A stretch of DNA of 64,000 bases from NCBI GenBank assembly GCA_029718625.1, contig CM056380.1:104537893-104601892 (forward strand), written 5' to 3'. A model generated the notes under the pieces. That model saw only the letters and a program-made list of their open reading frames with translations, searched no databases and was not told the DNA's origin. A program made the translations under genes and the position numbers. Position 1 is the stretch's first letter, and every line of letters starts with the position of its first letter. This document shows, in pieces, positions 1-13,700 of the stretch. The stretch is from Synaphobranchus kaupii (lineage: Eukaryota > Chordata > Actinopteri > Anguilliformes > Synaphobranchidae).

Positions 1-371
1 ATGCAGATATGTTATATAGTATCGCTTGTAAGAGTACCAGAAAATAAGATATGAAGTTTAGGGCATTTTGTTGTTGTTGGGTCACAGACATCAGGAAGTC
101 ATGGCATGCAAAGGATATGCCACCAAATATTAAATATTAAAGGCATAGTCAACTTAGTGTATATAAACTTCTGACCCACTGGAATTGTGATATAGTGAAT
201 TAAAAGTGAAATAATCTTTTAACAATTGTTGGAAAAATTACTTGTGTCATGCACAAAGTAGATGTCCTAACTGACTTGCCAACACTATAGTTTGCTAATA
301 TGAAATCTGTGGAGTGGTTAAAAATTAGTTTTAATGACTTCAAAGTGTATGTAAACTTCCAACTTCAACTG
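1..371 (+). mobile_element. 3' part of a Tc1-type element with a Sleeping Beauty-like end
   Basis: Positions 1-130 match the internal part of the palindromic Tc1 elements at 4872-6033 and 10944-11846. Positions 137-371 instead carry a right inverted repeat with two direct repeats (157-176 and 344-363) of the type AGTGTATGTAAACTTCC. The end reads CTTCAACTG followed by a TA dinucleotide, as in the Sleeping Beauty/SALT group of fish Tc1 elements. The left half lies outside the window. There is no coding sequence. The same mixed structure recurs at 11988-12663. Confidence 0.75.
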
Positions 372-397
372 TATGTGTTAACGAGGGAAATGCACAG

Positions 398-1000
398 GTG
401 GCTAAACCGCACTTCTGCTCCCTACCCCTAACAAATAATAATAATAATGCCTGGCATTTATATAGCGCCTTTATCACACTCAAAGCACTTCACAATGATG
501 AGGGGGAAACTCGCCTCAACCACCACCAATGTGTAGCACCCACCTGGGAGATGCAACGGCAGCCATTTTGCGCCAGAATGCTCACCACACATCAGCCGAG
601 GTGGAGGGGGAGAGAATATTTTTTAGCTAATTAAACTGGCGGATGATTAGGTGGCAGGTTGAAAGAGCTGGGTTAGGAGTTTAGCCAGGACACCGGGGAA
701 ACCCCTACCCTTTGCGATAGGTGTCACGGGATCTTTAATGATCACAGTGAGTCAGGACCTTGGTTTAACGCTTCATCCAAAAGACGGCATCCCCTACAGC
801 ACAGTGTCCCATCACTGCACTGGGGCATTGGGGTTTATTTGACCAGAGGGAAGACTGCCCCCTACTGGCCCACCTACACCACTTTGAGGTGATCTCCCCC
901 AGCAAAAGGCTTACACCACTCTCCAGCTCCGCCGACTCAGCCACGCCGACCCGCTCTGCAGTTCACCGCCGCTCTCCGCTTGTCAGACCCGGAGGTGATA
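398..1000. repeat. Dispersed fish repeat, class unknown
   Basis: The stretch contains phrases I recognise as common in fish genomes: a 'tatatagcgcctttatcacactc' region near 460 and a 'ggttcacgctt'-like block near 760. It reads open for 78 codons but shows no domain, so I treat it as a dispersed repeat. An (ATA)n run sits at about 428-446. I cannot assign a superfamily. Confidence 0.45.
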
Positions 1001-2385
1001 CATTACAATGCAGGAAAAACCCTGGACACTGACCCTTCCTCAGTCTCATGCTGTAGTGGACAGCCTATCTGAGTGACGCCAGGGGATCTAGCCACAGTTG
1101 TGGGGCCTAAGTGGCTGCTGTTTTGACGATAGTAGCCTTCACAGGGTCCACTGCATTGTCTGCATCTGCAGCTGATTGCCTCCTGATGCCAGCGCTTTTT
1201 AGAACGCTTCTTTGCCGCGGGCCTCTGCGTGTGCAGTTCCCCCATCACGCTCCGTACAAACTGGTTGCCCAGGTGTGATGTCCCCCGCGAACAAGCCACC
1301 ACCTACCGAATCCTGCGCTCCTCTCAGCATAATAAATGCTGAAGTGAGCGCAACACCAAAAAGACACGGAATTGAACAGTAAGACTGCAGGGTAACGGGG
1401 GGGGTGGGGGAGCCCAAGGTAGTATATGCCCTCACGGACACAGAGGCTCCTTTCGGCATTTAAATATTTATATGAACTACAATAATATGTCATGGTTTCT
1501 AGCAGCCTCTGCTGTTTCTGCGTTCGGTTTTTCTTTTGGCATCGCTGGGACGTTCTATTGGATTTTTTCCGCCGTTTCGTTGTTTGAATCTCGCCCGGCA
1601 ATTATTTCTTTCACCTGTTTTTGATTTCCTGCCGGTTATAAATAGCCCAGGACTTCCGCATTTACGACGCTTCCATATTGTCTTTTGTTTTGACAAGGAA
1701 AGCCGGTACGGTATAGGACAGCTCGAGTTGGAGCACTTTGCCTTCAACATTAAATTGTTGACGCAAGGCGGGACTTGACTCGGATGTCTTAGAGTGTTAG
1801 GAATTCTCAGTCTCTTAAAAGAACTCTCTGTCTTTGTTTTGTGAGTTTACCTGTCTCTAGTGCGAGGCAGGACTCTTTGCCGTTTCAGTTTTTGTTTTAT
1901 CCTCTTTGTAATACTGCTTTCATTTATGAGAGCAAGAGGTTGTTTCCTTGGTTTTTCTCATTTCTAAGCGCTCTAGCTCTTGAGCCTTTTTCGCCCGCTT
2001 CAGGTTGTTATTTGTTTGTGGCAGTTCATCTCTCTTTTTGAGAGCCTGTTCTAAACTCTCGTGTCCACAAGTTCACCTGTTTGCTACGGGTTGTTTTGCA
2101 TTATCCCTTTGTGCCACCGTCGCGCCTGGTCCTTCGACCCAGTCACCTTACATAATAATAATAACGTGCAAGTACAAGAACCAAAATATTGGGATCCGCC
2201 AAGTTACAGCTTTCCTACATAAGTAACCACAATGACCACAGACTCTCAGCCCTTAAAAACATTAACGTCTGTATGTTCTGACCTCACGTAACTACACAGC
2301 ATTCAGATACAACTTCACACATCCACACAATAAAGCCCCAAACTTGGGATATTTTGCCGTTTTTCTACTTCTTTAGTTTCTTCTT
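1001..2385. other. No gene recognised
   Basis: Several overlapping open frames of 66-118 codons occur on both strands, but none has a recognisable domain or signal and they overlap each other. The segment contains a G-run near 1399 and a short (ATA)n run near 2152. It may include degenerate retroelement sequence. I see nothing that supports a gene. Confidence 0.5.
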
Positions 2386-2870
2386 CTTCCCATTTTTCCT
2401 GCCGTACCCTCAAAGAATAATTCTCCCCATTAGATAACATCGCATACCTGCTCTCCCAAGCTTATCGACCAATAAAAACGCTTCAAACTAATGTGGACAC
2501 ATCGCAGAATCACAGACAAAACAGCTATATGGTGTGGTGTTTTCCATGAAGCTACTGTGGCCTACTGGTTAGAGTTGCTGTCTCTACAACTGTTATACTT
2601 TTCATTTATTAGACTTATTTTCACATTAACAAACATATTTGTATTGCAAAGGCAAAAGACGTTTCCAATATTAGCCTAACTGTTTCACTTGTACTACAGT
2701 GAAATGGTGAAAGTCAGACGACACCATTTCCGGTAACGTTACGCAGTATGGAAACAAATGTCATTGACAAATGGCCTATAGCCTATATCACGTGACTGTA
2801 CCAACAGGCTTCAATGCTTACCATGCGAGAGATCTGGGTTCGGTCCCCGCCTGGTACTAAAGTGTCATTT
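2386..2870 (+). repeat. SINE-like fragment related to the 35.6-36.6 kb repeat
   Basis: The start, with a TTTTTCCTGCC motif followed by an ATTCTCCCCAT motif, matches the start of the repeat units at about 35590 and 36360. A tRNA-like A-box-resembling sequence (GGCCTACTGGTTAGAG) is near 2550 and a B box (GGTTCGGTCCC) near 2839. The two are split by unrelated sequence. This is a degenerate Pol III-type head, not a functional tRNA. Confidence 0.45.
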
Positions 2871-3215
2871 CATTTTGGACTAAAACATTGTCCACATATT
2901 CTGGTTTTCTGTGTTTGCGTCTAGCCTATTGTGCATGCATGTCTCCACATACACTTGGTTAATTCATTTACATGCTTCTTCATGATCCATAGATCAGGTG
3001 GTGCTGTTCATTGTATTTCATTAGACATTAAATACAGCTCATCTACAAACTCTTTTAATGTAATTGTGGGCTATCGGTAATAGGAGAAATGTTCTCATTC
3101 TCATCAGTACAGGGCGTTATGGTTACGCGAATGTCTGCATGCATTTATGCATCTTGATGTCATTATCTTCATGCATTATTCATCATTAGTTAGCTACCAA
3201 AAATAAGTGATATCT

Positions 3216-4383
3216 GATAAAAAATGTCTGACGTAAAAAAAAAGCCAAGTTACTCATGCATAACCAACAGAGCGCTGTCTGTAAGTCCTTAATTCCAACT
3301 TGCAAAAACTAGGCCTGCCTTTAAAAGTATTGATATCAAAATGTGACCAAGCAATGCTATACAAAATTTCCTAAATTATTTAATGTAACTTGGCCCTGTG
3401 TTTCTTCGACTTACCATCTCAAGAGAATGTGGTCAATTAAACTGTATGTTCCACATCAAACTGCAAAATGAGAATAATTTATAGTGGAAATACTCTGATT
3501 CAGATGTGTTGCACATAGAAATTAAACAGAAAAAATACTACACTATAGGGCATGTTTGGACAATTGTCTGCATCCACTGCTTTGGGTCTATGAAAAGCAC
3601 AGAATTAATAAAATATATTATTATTATTATGTATTTATTGATTTGGAATATTTGGATTTCTATCAAAACATGTGTGGTCCTACAGAGCATAAATATCCTT
3701 GTGTTCACAAAATTCTGTTCGCAAATATCACAACTATTATTATGTTAAGAAAATTAGTACTATTACTTATTTACTTATTCATCTGACCCACAAACATGTC
3801 TGGATACGTTTGTAAAAATGCTATATGTACGCTATTTTCTAGGTAAAAATATGACAAATTTTTATCTGCATTTATTTATTCATCCCCCCTTTCTCTATTG
3901 TACATGATGTTTCTTGATATAAATGTCTGTTTGTGAATTGTAAAGAAATCTGTAGCAGCAGTTAACATTTTAAAACATGTACATTTTCTGAAGTAAACTT
4001 GCCAACAAAGTATAACCATATCATTTCTGGAGTGTAATTATTCATCAACTGTTAAAAACATTCATTGAAATCATATATTGTTCCATGAGGCACAATCCCT
4101 TCACATGCTAAGATGAAGAAACACAGGGCCAAGTTGCATTAAATAATTTAGGAAAGTTTGGATAGCATTGCTTTGGAATAGAGCTAGTTTATTTAGTGTG
4201 AGGTACGATAGGCAATATTGTTATTTGTCACTTGGCCACATTTTGATATCAATACTTTTAAAGGCAGGCCTAGTTTTTGCAAATTGTAATTAAGGACTTA
4301 TAGACAGCGCTCTGTAGGCTATGCATGAGTAACTTGGCTTTTTTTTAACATCTGAGACGTTTGTGATCAAATATGATATCATG
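3216..4383. mobile_element. Foldback (long inverted-repeat) element
   Basis: The left arm (about 3220-3415) and right arm (about 4105-4383) are reverse complements at high identity. Shared features are the poly-A/T plus AAGCCAAGTTACTCATGC border, an AGAGCGCTGTCT core and the CCCTGTGTTTCTTC inner end. The right arm carries an extra ~60-bp insert near 4170-4235. The 700-bp interior is AT-rich and noncoding. The superfamily is unknown; the termini could not be set to the base. Confidence 0.7.
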
Positions 4384-4615
4384 TGTAAGTAGAAATCCAA
4401 AAAAGTGTATATTATATTATTATACACAAATAGAAAAATGTATGAGATGCAGTGGACATCCAGCATTGCGTATAGCGTGACATGGTGTCCGCCCCGCAGT
4501 GGTGGTTAATTTGCTATTCAGTGTCCTAGAAGCTCACGCTCTCAGCGAAGATGACCCATACAGTGGTGTGTTGACCGTAATGAAATAGAATTTTTGGCTT
4601 GTTCTATTGTTCCAG

Positions 4616-4707
4616 GAGGTGGGAAACATGTATGGGCTCCACGACACAAGAAACAACATCCAGGAGAAAGCCTGCCAGCATAGGGTCTCCAGCATTATTG
4701 ACACAAT
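4616..4707 (+). CDS. samhd1: SAMHD1-like exon a (end of HD domain, helix with nucleotide contacts)
   Basis: The acceptor is TTCCAG before 4616 and the donor is GTGAGT at 4708. Thirty full codons read EVGNMYGLHDTRNN then IQEKACQHRVSSIIDT, plus two bases completed by the next exon to give Met. It aligns without gaps to human SAMHD1 residues around 355-385. In that alignment Arg366, Gln375 and His376 are kept. The positions of human His370, Tyr374 and Lys377 are Gln, Cys and Arg. No homologous exon was found upstream in the window. Confidence 0.9.
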
Positions 4708-7700
4708 GTGAGTATATTCCCTCAAATAAGGACTACAGAACATCTGGATTTTATTTGGATATATACAGAGTCCAAAATTAACACCCGCCAAGCACCAAAT
4801 GCGGGTATAATATATTGTGCATTATGATGTACTGTTTTATTTGACACTGTACTTCAAGCATGAAATATATACAGTGCCCTCCACTATTATTGGCACCCCT
4901 GGTAAAGATGATTAAAAAGGATTATAACAAATTCACCATATGGTGAATTAGCTTAATCTTACACTGGGAAAATTAGAAGAATCCAACCTTTAATTGAAGT
5001 GAATTTATTATGAAAAGAGATCCCTCATCAAGAAATAATTATTTGTAACATAACCATGTGTGCCACAATTATTGGCACCCCTGCATTTATATATAGAATA
5101 AAGTAATCATTTTTAATATTTGGTCATATATCCTTTGCTTGCCATGACTTCCTGATGTCTGTGACCAAACAACATCAAAAAACTCTTGATATCTTATTTT
5201 CTGGTACTCTTACAAGCAATACTATAACCTCTCTGCATTTGAATGGATCTCTATGAGAATTGGGGGGTGGGACTAGATTTAGCTGTAAATTATGCTGGAA
5301 CAGTATGGAATACATGGTTGGTAAATTGGCTGTAAGTCATCAAGGGTCTGACTTATCAAACGAGCCTCCAACCATCATTCTGCTGCCAGATATGCAGTAG
5401 ATATGGATGGATCACTTTAAGGGTTGTTTCTCCTAACAAATTTTCCTATTGAACTCTATGGAAAAATAAGTCAGGAGAAGAAACCCTTCATGTTATCCAT
5501 CCATATCTACTGTAGTTCTGGCAGCAGAGTGATGGTTTAAGACTTGTTTGATACGTCAGACCTTTCATGACTTAGAGCCATTTAGCCAACCATGTGTTCC
5601 ATACTGTTCCAGTGTAATTTACAGCTAAATCTAGTCCCACCCCCCAATTCCCATAGAGATCCATTCAAATGCAGAGATGTTATAGTATCGCTTGTAAGAG
5701 TACCAGAAAATAAGATATCAAGAGTCTTTTGATTTTGTTGGATCACAGACATCGGGAAGTCATGGCATGCAAAGGATATGCAACCAAATATAAAAAATTA
5801 TTACTTTATTCTATATATAAATGCAGGGGTGCCAATAATTGTGGCACACGTGGTTTTGTTAAAAATAATAATTTTTGAGGGATTTTTTTTTCTCATAATA
5901 AATTCACTTCAATTGCAGGTTGGATTTTTCTCATTTTTTCAGTGTGAGATTAAGCAAATTCACCAAACAGTGAATATTTATATCCTTTTTTACTCATCTT
6001 TACCAGGTGTGCCAATAATAGTGGAGGGCACTGTATATATACAGGCACACACAGTGCCCTCCATAATATTTGCATATTCTTTTTTTGCTTTGGGGGGCTA
6101 TGTATAAAAAGTGCTGGAATTTCTACATGTTTAAATGTATAAAAATACCCTTTAATAAAAGCTGAGAATCTGCACTTTAACCACATGTGAATAGTTTGAT
6201 TACAAATTGTGGAGTACCGAGCCAAATCAAGGAAATAAATATGTCTTTGTCCCAAACATTATGGATGGCACTGTATATAAAGCAGCAAACAGAAGACCAT
6301 AACTCTCATCAGTATTTTAACCTGATTCTGAGCTGGCTTCATTTCCTTTTCCAGGATAGTGGATGCTTTCATTAAAGCTGATGGGGTCCTGAAGATTTCA
6401 GACTCTTTATTAGATGTGACGAAGCACACAAAGTTGACAGGTATTTTTGTTCGTTTATTTTTCTCTTTTCTATTTATTCATAACAATCTTTCACATCAAC
6501 TGTGACAACTTAACTGAGTGTCTGAAAGTCCTCTGGGAAACAACCATGCTATAGTATATAAAATACATAGAATTTCAGCAGCTAGATTAACATTGTAGTC
6601 TTTTACCCAAGTATGTTTTAATTTAGTGTGGCAACTCCACATGGAAGACCTGCAAATGGATTTACTGTACTTCATAAAAAGTAACAATGGTAAATTTGTC
6701 TTAGTTTAAATGTTTTTTTTGCTTCTTAATTTTAATTATCCACACATGAAGATAAACTAAATAATATAAGAACATTGAGATTGACGTGGATATATGGTGC
6801 ACACATGATTTATTTCTGACATCCCCTTCTAATGCTTCTTCATCTCTCAGATGGGATCTACCAAAAGATCCTGCATTTGGATGTGAAAGAGGAGCTGGAT
6901 GCCAGAGACAAAGAGAACCTCATAGAGGCTCAGAAAATCCTGCAGAGAATCGAACGCCGTGAACTGTACAAGTGTGTTTGTGAAATTTATTTACAGAAGC
7001 CGATCGCACAGGTAAATCAGGAGTGTGAACAGGACTGTGTGTAATTGCATGTTGTGTGATCCTACTGTACTTGGATGGATATCACCAGCACCTAACAAAG
7101 GTCTGTTTCAAATGCATTTCTGCAGTCTTAGTTGGAGCTATCTGGTACCCTATTATGAGCATCACGAACGAAGTGCACATAGCAAGTTCTGTCAGGAAAC
7201 TCTTGCTGCCCTTATCCTAACTGCAGTCTCCAGCTCCAATCTTTGTACAACATGGTGGCATCACAAAACTGCTCTTCCACGGCTTCAAAGCACTGTCACA
7301 AGCCCATGTAAAGTCAATGGGCGACATCAGTCGCGTTGTCCACATTTCTACAGTTAGAAGCAGCATCAGATCAGCTTACCTGCAAAGCCGGTCTCCGCCT
7401 TGTACAAGCGACCCTATACAGGTGCAGCTCAAAAAATTAGAATATCGTGAAAAAGTTCAATATTTTTTGTCACTCATTTCAGAAAGTGAAACTCATATAT
7501 TATATAGATTCATTACACAGAGTGAAATATTTCAAGCCTTTATTTCTTGTAATTTTGATGATTAATGGCTTACAGCTAATGAAAACCCAAAATTCAGTGT
7601 CTCAGAAAATTAGAATATTGTGAAAAAGTTAAATATTGGAAACTCATGGTGTCACATTCTAATCAGCTAATTAACTCAAAACACCTGCAAAGGTTTCCTG

Positions 7701-10700
7701 AGCCTTTAAATGGTCTCTGTCTGGTTCAGTAGGCTACACAATCATGGGGAAGACTGCTGACTTGACAGATGTCCAGAAGACAGTCATTGACACCCTCCAC
7801 AAGGAGGGTAAGCCACAAAAGGTCATTGCTAAAGAAGCTGGTTGTTCACAGAGTGCTGTATCCAAGCATATTCATAGAAAATTGAGTGGAAGGAAAAAGT
7901 GTGGTAGGAAAAGGTGCACAAGCAACAGGGATAACCGCAGCCTTGAGAGGTTTGTCAAGCAAAATCCATTCAAGAATTTGGGGGAGCTTCACAAGGAGTG
8001 GACTGAGGCTGGAGCCAAATGTAAGAGCCACCACGCACAGACGAATCCAGGACATGGGCTACAAATGTCGCATTCCTTGTGTCAAGCCACTCCTGAACCA
8101 GAGACAACGTCAGAAGCGTCTTACCTGGGCTAAGGAGAAAAAGAACTGGACTGTTGCTCAGTGGTCCAAAGTCCTCTCTTCAGATTAAAGTAAATTTTGC
8201 ATTTCATTTGGAAATCAAGGTCCCAGAGTCTGGAGGAAGAGTGGAGAGGCACAGAATCCACGTTGCTTGAAGTCCAGTGTGAAGTTTCCACAGTCAGTGA
8301 TGATTTGGGGTGCCATGTCATCTGCTGGTGTTGTGTTTTTTGAAGTCCACAGTCAACGCAGCCATCTACCAGGAAATTTTAGAGCACTTCATGCTTCCTT
8401 CTGCTGACAAGCTTTATGGAGATGCTGATTTCATTTTCCAGCAGGACTTGGCACCTGCCCACACTGCCAAAAGTACCAAAAGCTGGTTCAATGACCATGG
8501 TATTACTGTGCTTGATTGGCCAGCAAACTCGCCTGACCTGAACCCCATAGAGAATCTATGGGGTATTGTCAAGAGGAGGATGAGACACCAGACCCAACAA
8601 TGCAGACGACCTGAAGGCCGCTATCAAAGCAACCTGGGCTTCCATTACACCTCAGCAGTGCCACAGGCTGATCGCCTCCATGCCACGCCGCATTGATGCA
8701 GTAATTCATGCAAAAGGAGCCCCAACCAAGTATTGAGTGCATAGAAATGAACATACTTTTCAGAAGGCTGACATTTCTGTTTAAAATATCCTTTTTTATT
8801 GATCTTATGTAATATTCTAATTTTCTGAGACAGTTCTAAAAATCCGTATCATAAACCGGTAAGATGGATTCGCTCCTAAGGTGAAAATCTTTGTTGCCGC
8901 TGGGGGGCAGAGAGGGAATTTTCCACTTTTTCCTCAATTAAGCACTCGGCTAACCCTTGCTGATTGGGTTCTTTTTGTGGGTTTTCACCCTCACAGAAGT
9001 AAACCTAACTGCCGTAAGAGTTCACCTACATTATTAATTGGCTAGCCCTAGTTTATTATAATCCGCTTTCAGCTAAACCTGGCTGTATTTTGTCCGGAGA
9101 CATAAATAAACTATTACCAGTTCTAAACAGAATTCAGAAGTGGGTGGGAACCTGGCAAATTAAATGCAATAACCTATAGCCTAGCTAAATGTGAAGGGAA
9201 ATAAAAAATCACAAGACAATACTAGATGGGAGGAACAAAATCAAAATGTGCTCAATTTGAAATACTTGAGCAGACTCCGTTGTACTTCTGCCTACGTCCA
9301 ATAGTTTTAATAAAAACAAATCCTTATCATGCTCAAAGGCTCATGAGCTCTCATGCATCGTAAAGCTTGCTGCTATTAAGTGCCACCTTGCTGCCTCATA
9401 TTGCATATCGCTGGATCGTCAGGTTCATTTCTTATGGCAAAGCTTATTCTGCTTTATAGGCAATGCATATCTTGTGGAATGTTGGGCTATTTGCTTTTTT
9501 TTCTAATGGCAAATAATTCAAATGGCTAAGCATTCTAAAGGCAATCAAATCCTAACAGCAAAGTTGACACCAATAGCTAGCTTCTGATAGTAGCCTAAGC
9601 CGTTTGCAATAGACTTTTTTCACACGCTATTTTCGGGGGGAAATCGTTGCAAAGTCGCGCTAGTACGCCCACAATCCAGTAGCCTAGGCTACCTTATCAG
9701 AATAAAACCTAGAGTGGCTCTTTTGACAAATTACAAGGCTCCCTTTTGAAAATAAATAATGAATTCTTACATGGAATGTAGTCTCGCGAAGGCCAGACTT
9801 TACACAAAGTCTGGTCCATAAACTTGCTTAACGTGGTAAAGACAGAAACCAAAAGAGCCGCCCACTTTGACAAAATGGTGCATTTGATTGACATGCAAGA
9901 TAACCAACCACAGACCGTCTATGTTCCGTGACGTATTGACGCGCTACAGAGGGCGGTCGATTCAGAAACAGCACAACAGAAAAAAAGACCCGCATGAAAC
10001 AAATGTGATGTACTAAAATGGCACGGCGATCTCCATTAATACAGTCTATCACACCGAAGAAAGACACAGAACCTGACCTGACCAGACCTCTTAGACATCT
10101 TTGTAAACATTGCTGTAAACTAATATTAAAACCAAATGTTCAGACTAGCTAGCCTACATGCAGAGCATAGAACCAGTCGTTTTATCCGTTTGCCCTGTAA
10201 TTAACAATTTAGGCTAAAGAGTAACGTTAGCTGGTTAGCTGACAAAAATATTGTAACATATTCGAGACTGTTTCCACTGTAGTTGAAATAAGAAAATGAT
10301 ATCTTACCATTGCACTACGGTGTGAACTTCATCAACTGCCATTCCGATGAGGCGTTCCAGATAAACCTCTGTTTGTAGCACTTCTCTCCATTTCTTGGTG
10401 CCCACAAGTAATTTGGGTGATCCAAACACTATGTTGAATCGCCCTGCAGCGATTTCTACATCGGTGGCCTCACTCTTTCCAACACATGCCACAGACAACC
10501 CTTTGCCTGTCAGGTACTTAAGCTGATCTTCCATTATCGATGTAAGGGGACAGACAACTAACAAAATAGGTTGAGTTGGGAAGCTGGTATGTGTTTGCAG
10601 AGGGTCGGCCATGCTTGAAATATAAGGCTTTTCCCGTATCCTGTCAGCAAACATGTGAGTATATCTCGTTTATTAATTATCTGCCTCAAAACAAACTCTT

Positions 10701-13700
10701 GAATATCTTTCAGAGATGGAATGTCGTGAACTTCCAAAACTTTATTCAATCCAGCGTTAAGCTCTTGGTCCGAAACACTCATTTTCTTGATGGATTCGCA
10801 GCATTCACTAGCTACCGATTAGTTAGAAGAACTTAAAACTTAACTTGTTTCCCATCATAGCGGAAATACGCACACACTCCTGTGATTGACAGTGCTACTA
10901 GCCAATGAGTGCTAACTGAGTTTTCCCACAGTACTGTCCACAGAACTATATACTTCCTGATGTCTGTGACCCAACAACATCAAAAGACTCTTGATATCTT
11001 ATTTTCTGGTACTCTTACAAGCGATACTATAACATCTCTGCATTTGAATGGATCTCTATGGGAATTGGGGGGTGGGACTAGATTTAGCTGTAAATTATTC
11101 TGGAACAGTATGGAAACACATGGTTGGCTAAATGGCTGTAAGTCAACAAGGGTCTGAGGTATCAAACAAGCTTTAAACCATCACTCTGTTGCCAGATATG
11201 CAGTAGATATGGATGAATAACTTGAAGGGTTTCTTCTCCTGACTTATTTTTCCATAGAGTTCAATAGGAAAATTTGTCAGGAGAAACAACCCTTAAAGTG
11301 ATCCATCCATATCTACTGCATATCTGGCAGCAGAGTGATTGTTTAAGGCTTGTTTGATACCTCAGACCCTTGTTGACTTACAGCCATTTTACCAACCATG
11401 TATTCCATACTGTTCCAGAATAATTTACAGCTAAATCTAGTCCCACCCCCCAATTCCCATAGAGATCCATTCAAATGCAGAGAGGTTATAGTATCGCTTG
11501 TAACAGTACCAGAAAATAAGATATCAAGAGTCTTTTGATGTTGTTGGGTCACAGACATCAGGAAGTCATGGCATGCAAAGGATATGTGACCAAATATAAA
11601 AAATTATTACTTTATTCTATATATAAATGCAGGGGGGCCAATAATTGTGTCCAGTGTGGTTTTGTTAAAAATAATTATTTCTTGATGAGGGATTTTTTTT
11701 TTCTCTTAATAAATTAATGTCAATTAAAGGTTGGATTCTTCTTGTTTTTTCAGTGTGAGATTAAGCTAATTCACCAAACGGTGAATTTTTTATAACCCTT
11801 TTTGTTCATCTTTACAGGGGGGGCTAATAATTTTGTCCTCAACTGTAAGTGTTTAATTTAAGTCATTGATTGGCTAAGGAGTCTGCACACCTTGTTTCCA
11901 AGGCCTAAATTGGCTACTGATTGAAAGGAAATCACAAAAACCAGCAGACACAGCGGCCCTCCAGGACTGGAGTTTGAGATCCCTGCTTTAAATCATCACT
12001 CTGCTGCCAGAAATACAGTAGCTATGGATGATAACGAAGGGTTTCTTCTCCTGACTTATTTTTCCATAGAGTTCAATAGGAAAATTTGTCAGGAGAAACA
12101 ACCCTTAAAGTGATCCATCCATATCTACTGCATATCTGGCAGCAGAGTGATGGTTTGAGGCTTGTTTGATACCTCAGACCATTGATGACTTAGTCATTTT
12201 ACCAATCATGTATTCCATACTGTTCCAGCATAATTTACAACTAAATCTAGTCCCACCCCCCAATTCCAATAGAGATCCATTCAAATGCAGAGACGTTATA
12301 GTATCACTTGTAAGAGTACCAGAAAATAAGATATCTAGAGTCTTTAGATATTGTTGGGTCACAGACATCAGGAAGTCATGGCATGCAAAGCCAAATGATA
12401 CGCGACCAAATATTAAAATTTTAAAGGCACAGTCAACTTAGTGTATGTAAACGTCTGACCCACTGGAATTGTGATATAGTAAATTAAAAGTGAAATAATC
12501 TGTCTGTAAACAATTGTTGGAAAAATTACTTGTGTCATGCACAAAGTAGATGTCCTAACTGACTTGCCAACACTATAGTTTGCTAACATGAAATCTGTGG
12601 AGTAGTTAAAAATAAGTTGTAATAACTTCAACCTAAGTGTATGTAAACTTCCGACTTCAACTGTATTTCTCCACCATCTGGACTCATATCATGGCCAGGT
12701 AACTACACAACCCAAAGTTCTACCAAAGTTCAAATTTGCTTTAAATTCTGTTCAACTCAATTTGATTAGTCCTGTTAAATGCAATGCTCTGCTCATATTA
12801 GTTCAATTAAAACAGTTCCCTGCTGGACTTAATTCCTTCTTCATATAAATCAGTTCAACATCATATTAACTTCCTTTTCTAGTTATTATTCTTATTATTG
12901 TCTTCACACTCCTGACAGTAATCTTATCTGACTGGCTAGCAGAGTTATTTGGCTAAATAGCCAGCATAGGTTACCAAACTACTTTATCTTGTCCCCTTAA
13001 TTATTGAGTAATTTCTTGCAGTCAAGACATTGATAAATCAGTATTGAAGATAGGAAATCCTAAGACTGGTTTGTCCACAATAGCCTTGATCGTGGTACAG
13101 ATTGATGCATTTCAGAATGGAAAATAAATAGCTTGTCGCTGCCCAGTCTCTGTTTTGGGTTATTGAAGAGGTAACAGTATGTAGCCTATTGGCAGACATT
13201 GCATGAAGGACTGCCATTTTCTACAGCTTTATTTCTGTTTTGGGTCCCATTTTTCAATCGAATAACCGGCCAATAAAATTATAATTGAGCTGTATTGACA
13301 TAATGGGAAATGTAAATAAACAATGAAGTATGTCCCATATCTCTGTGGCTCTGAGGTGCAAAGCCAGGTTTGAGGAATTTCCTTTATTCATTTTCTCTTT
13401 CAGAAACAGAAGAAGGCATTGGAAAAAGAACTAGGAGAACATATTGAAACAAAAGTGAGTTCAGTCAGTTTCTTTCATTCATAAAAACAACTGAAATGTT
13501 AAATTTGTTTTAAAAAAGTGTTAAGAATGTATTTGGTTTTATCTCCTTTCAATGAGATCCTGGAGAGGACTTATGGGATGAAGGGAGTCAACCCAATTGA
13601 GCAAATCAATTTCTACACAAAGAGCAAGCCTAACGAAGCCGGAAAACTGAAGAGAAGGAATGTGAGCCATTTTAAATTTAAGATACCACTAAAAGGAATA

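Noticed and set aside
1003..1602. Overlapping antisense frames of 86-118 codons
   Set aside because: Three overlapping frames, basic low-complexity composition, no motif.
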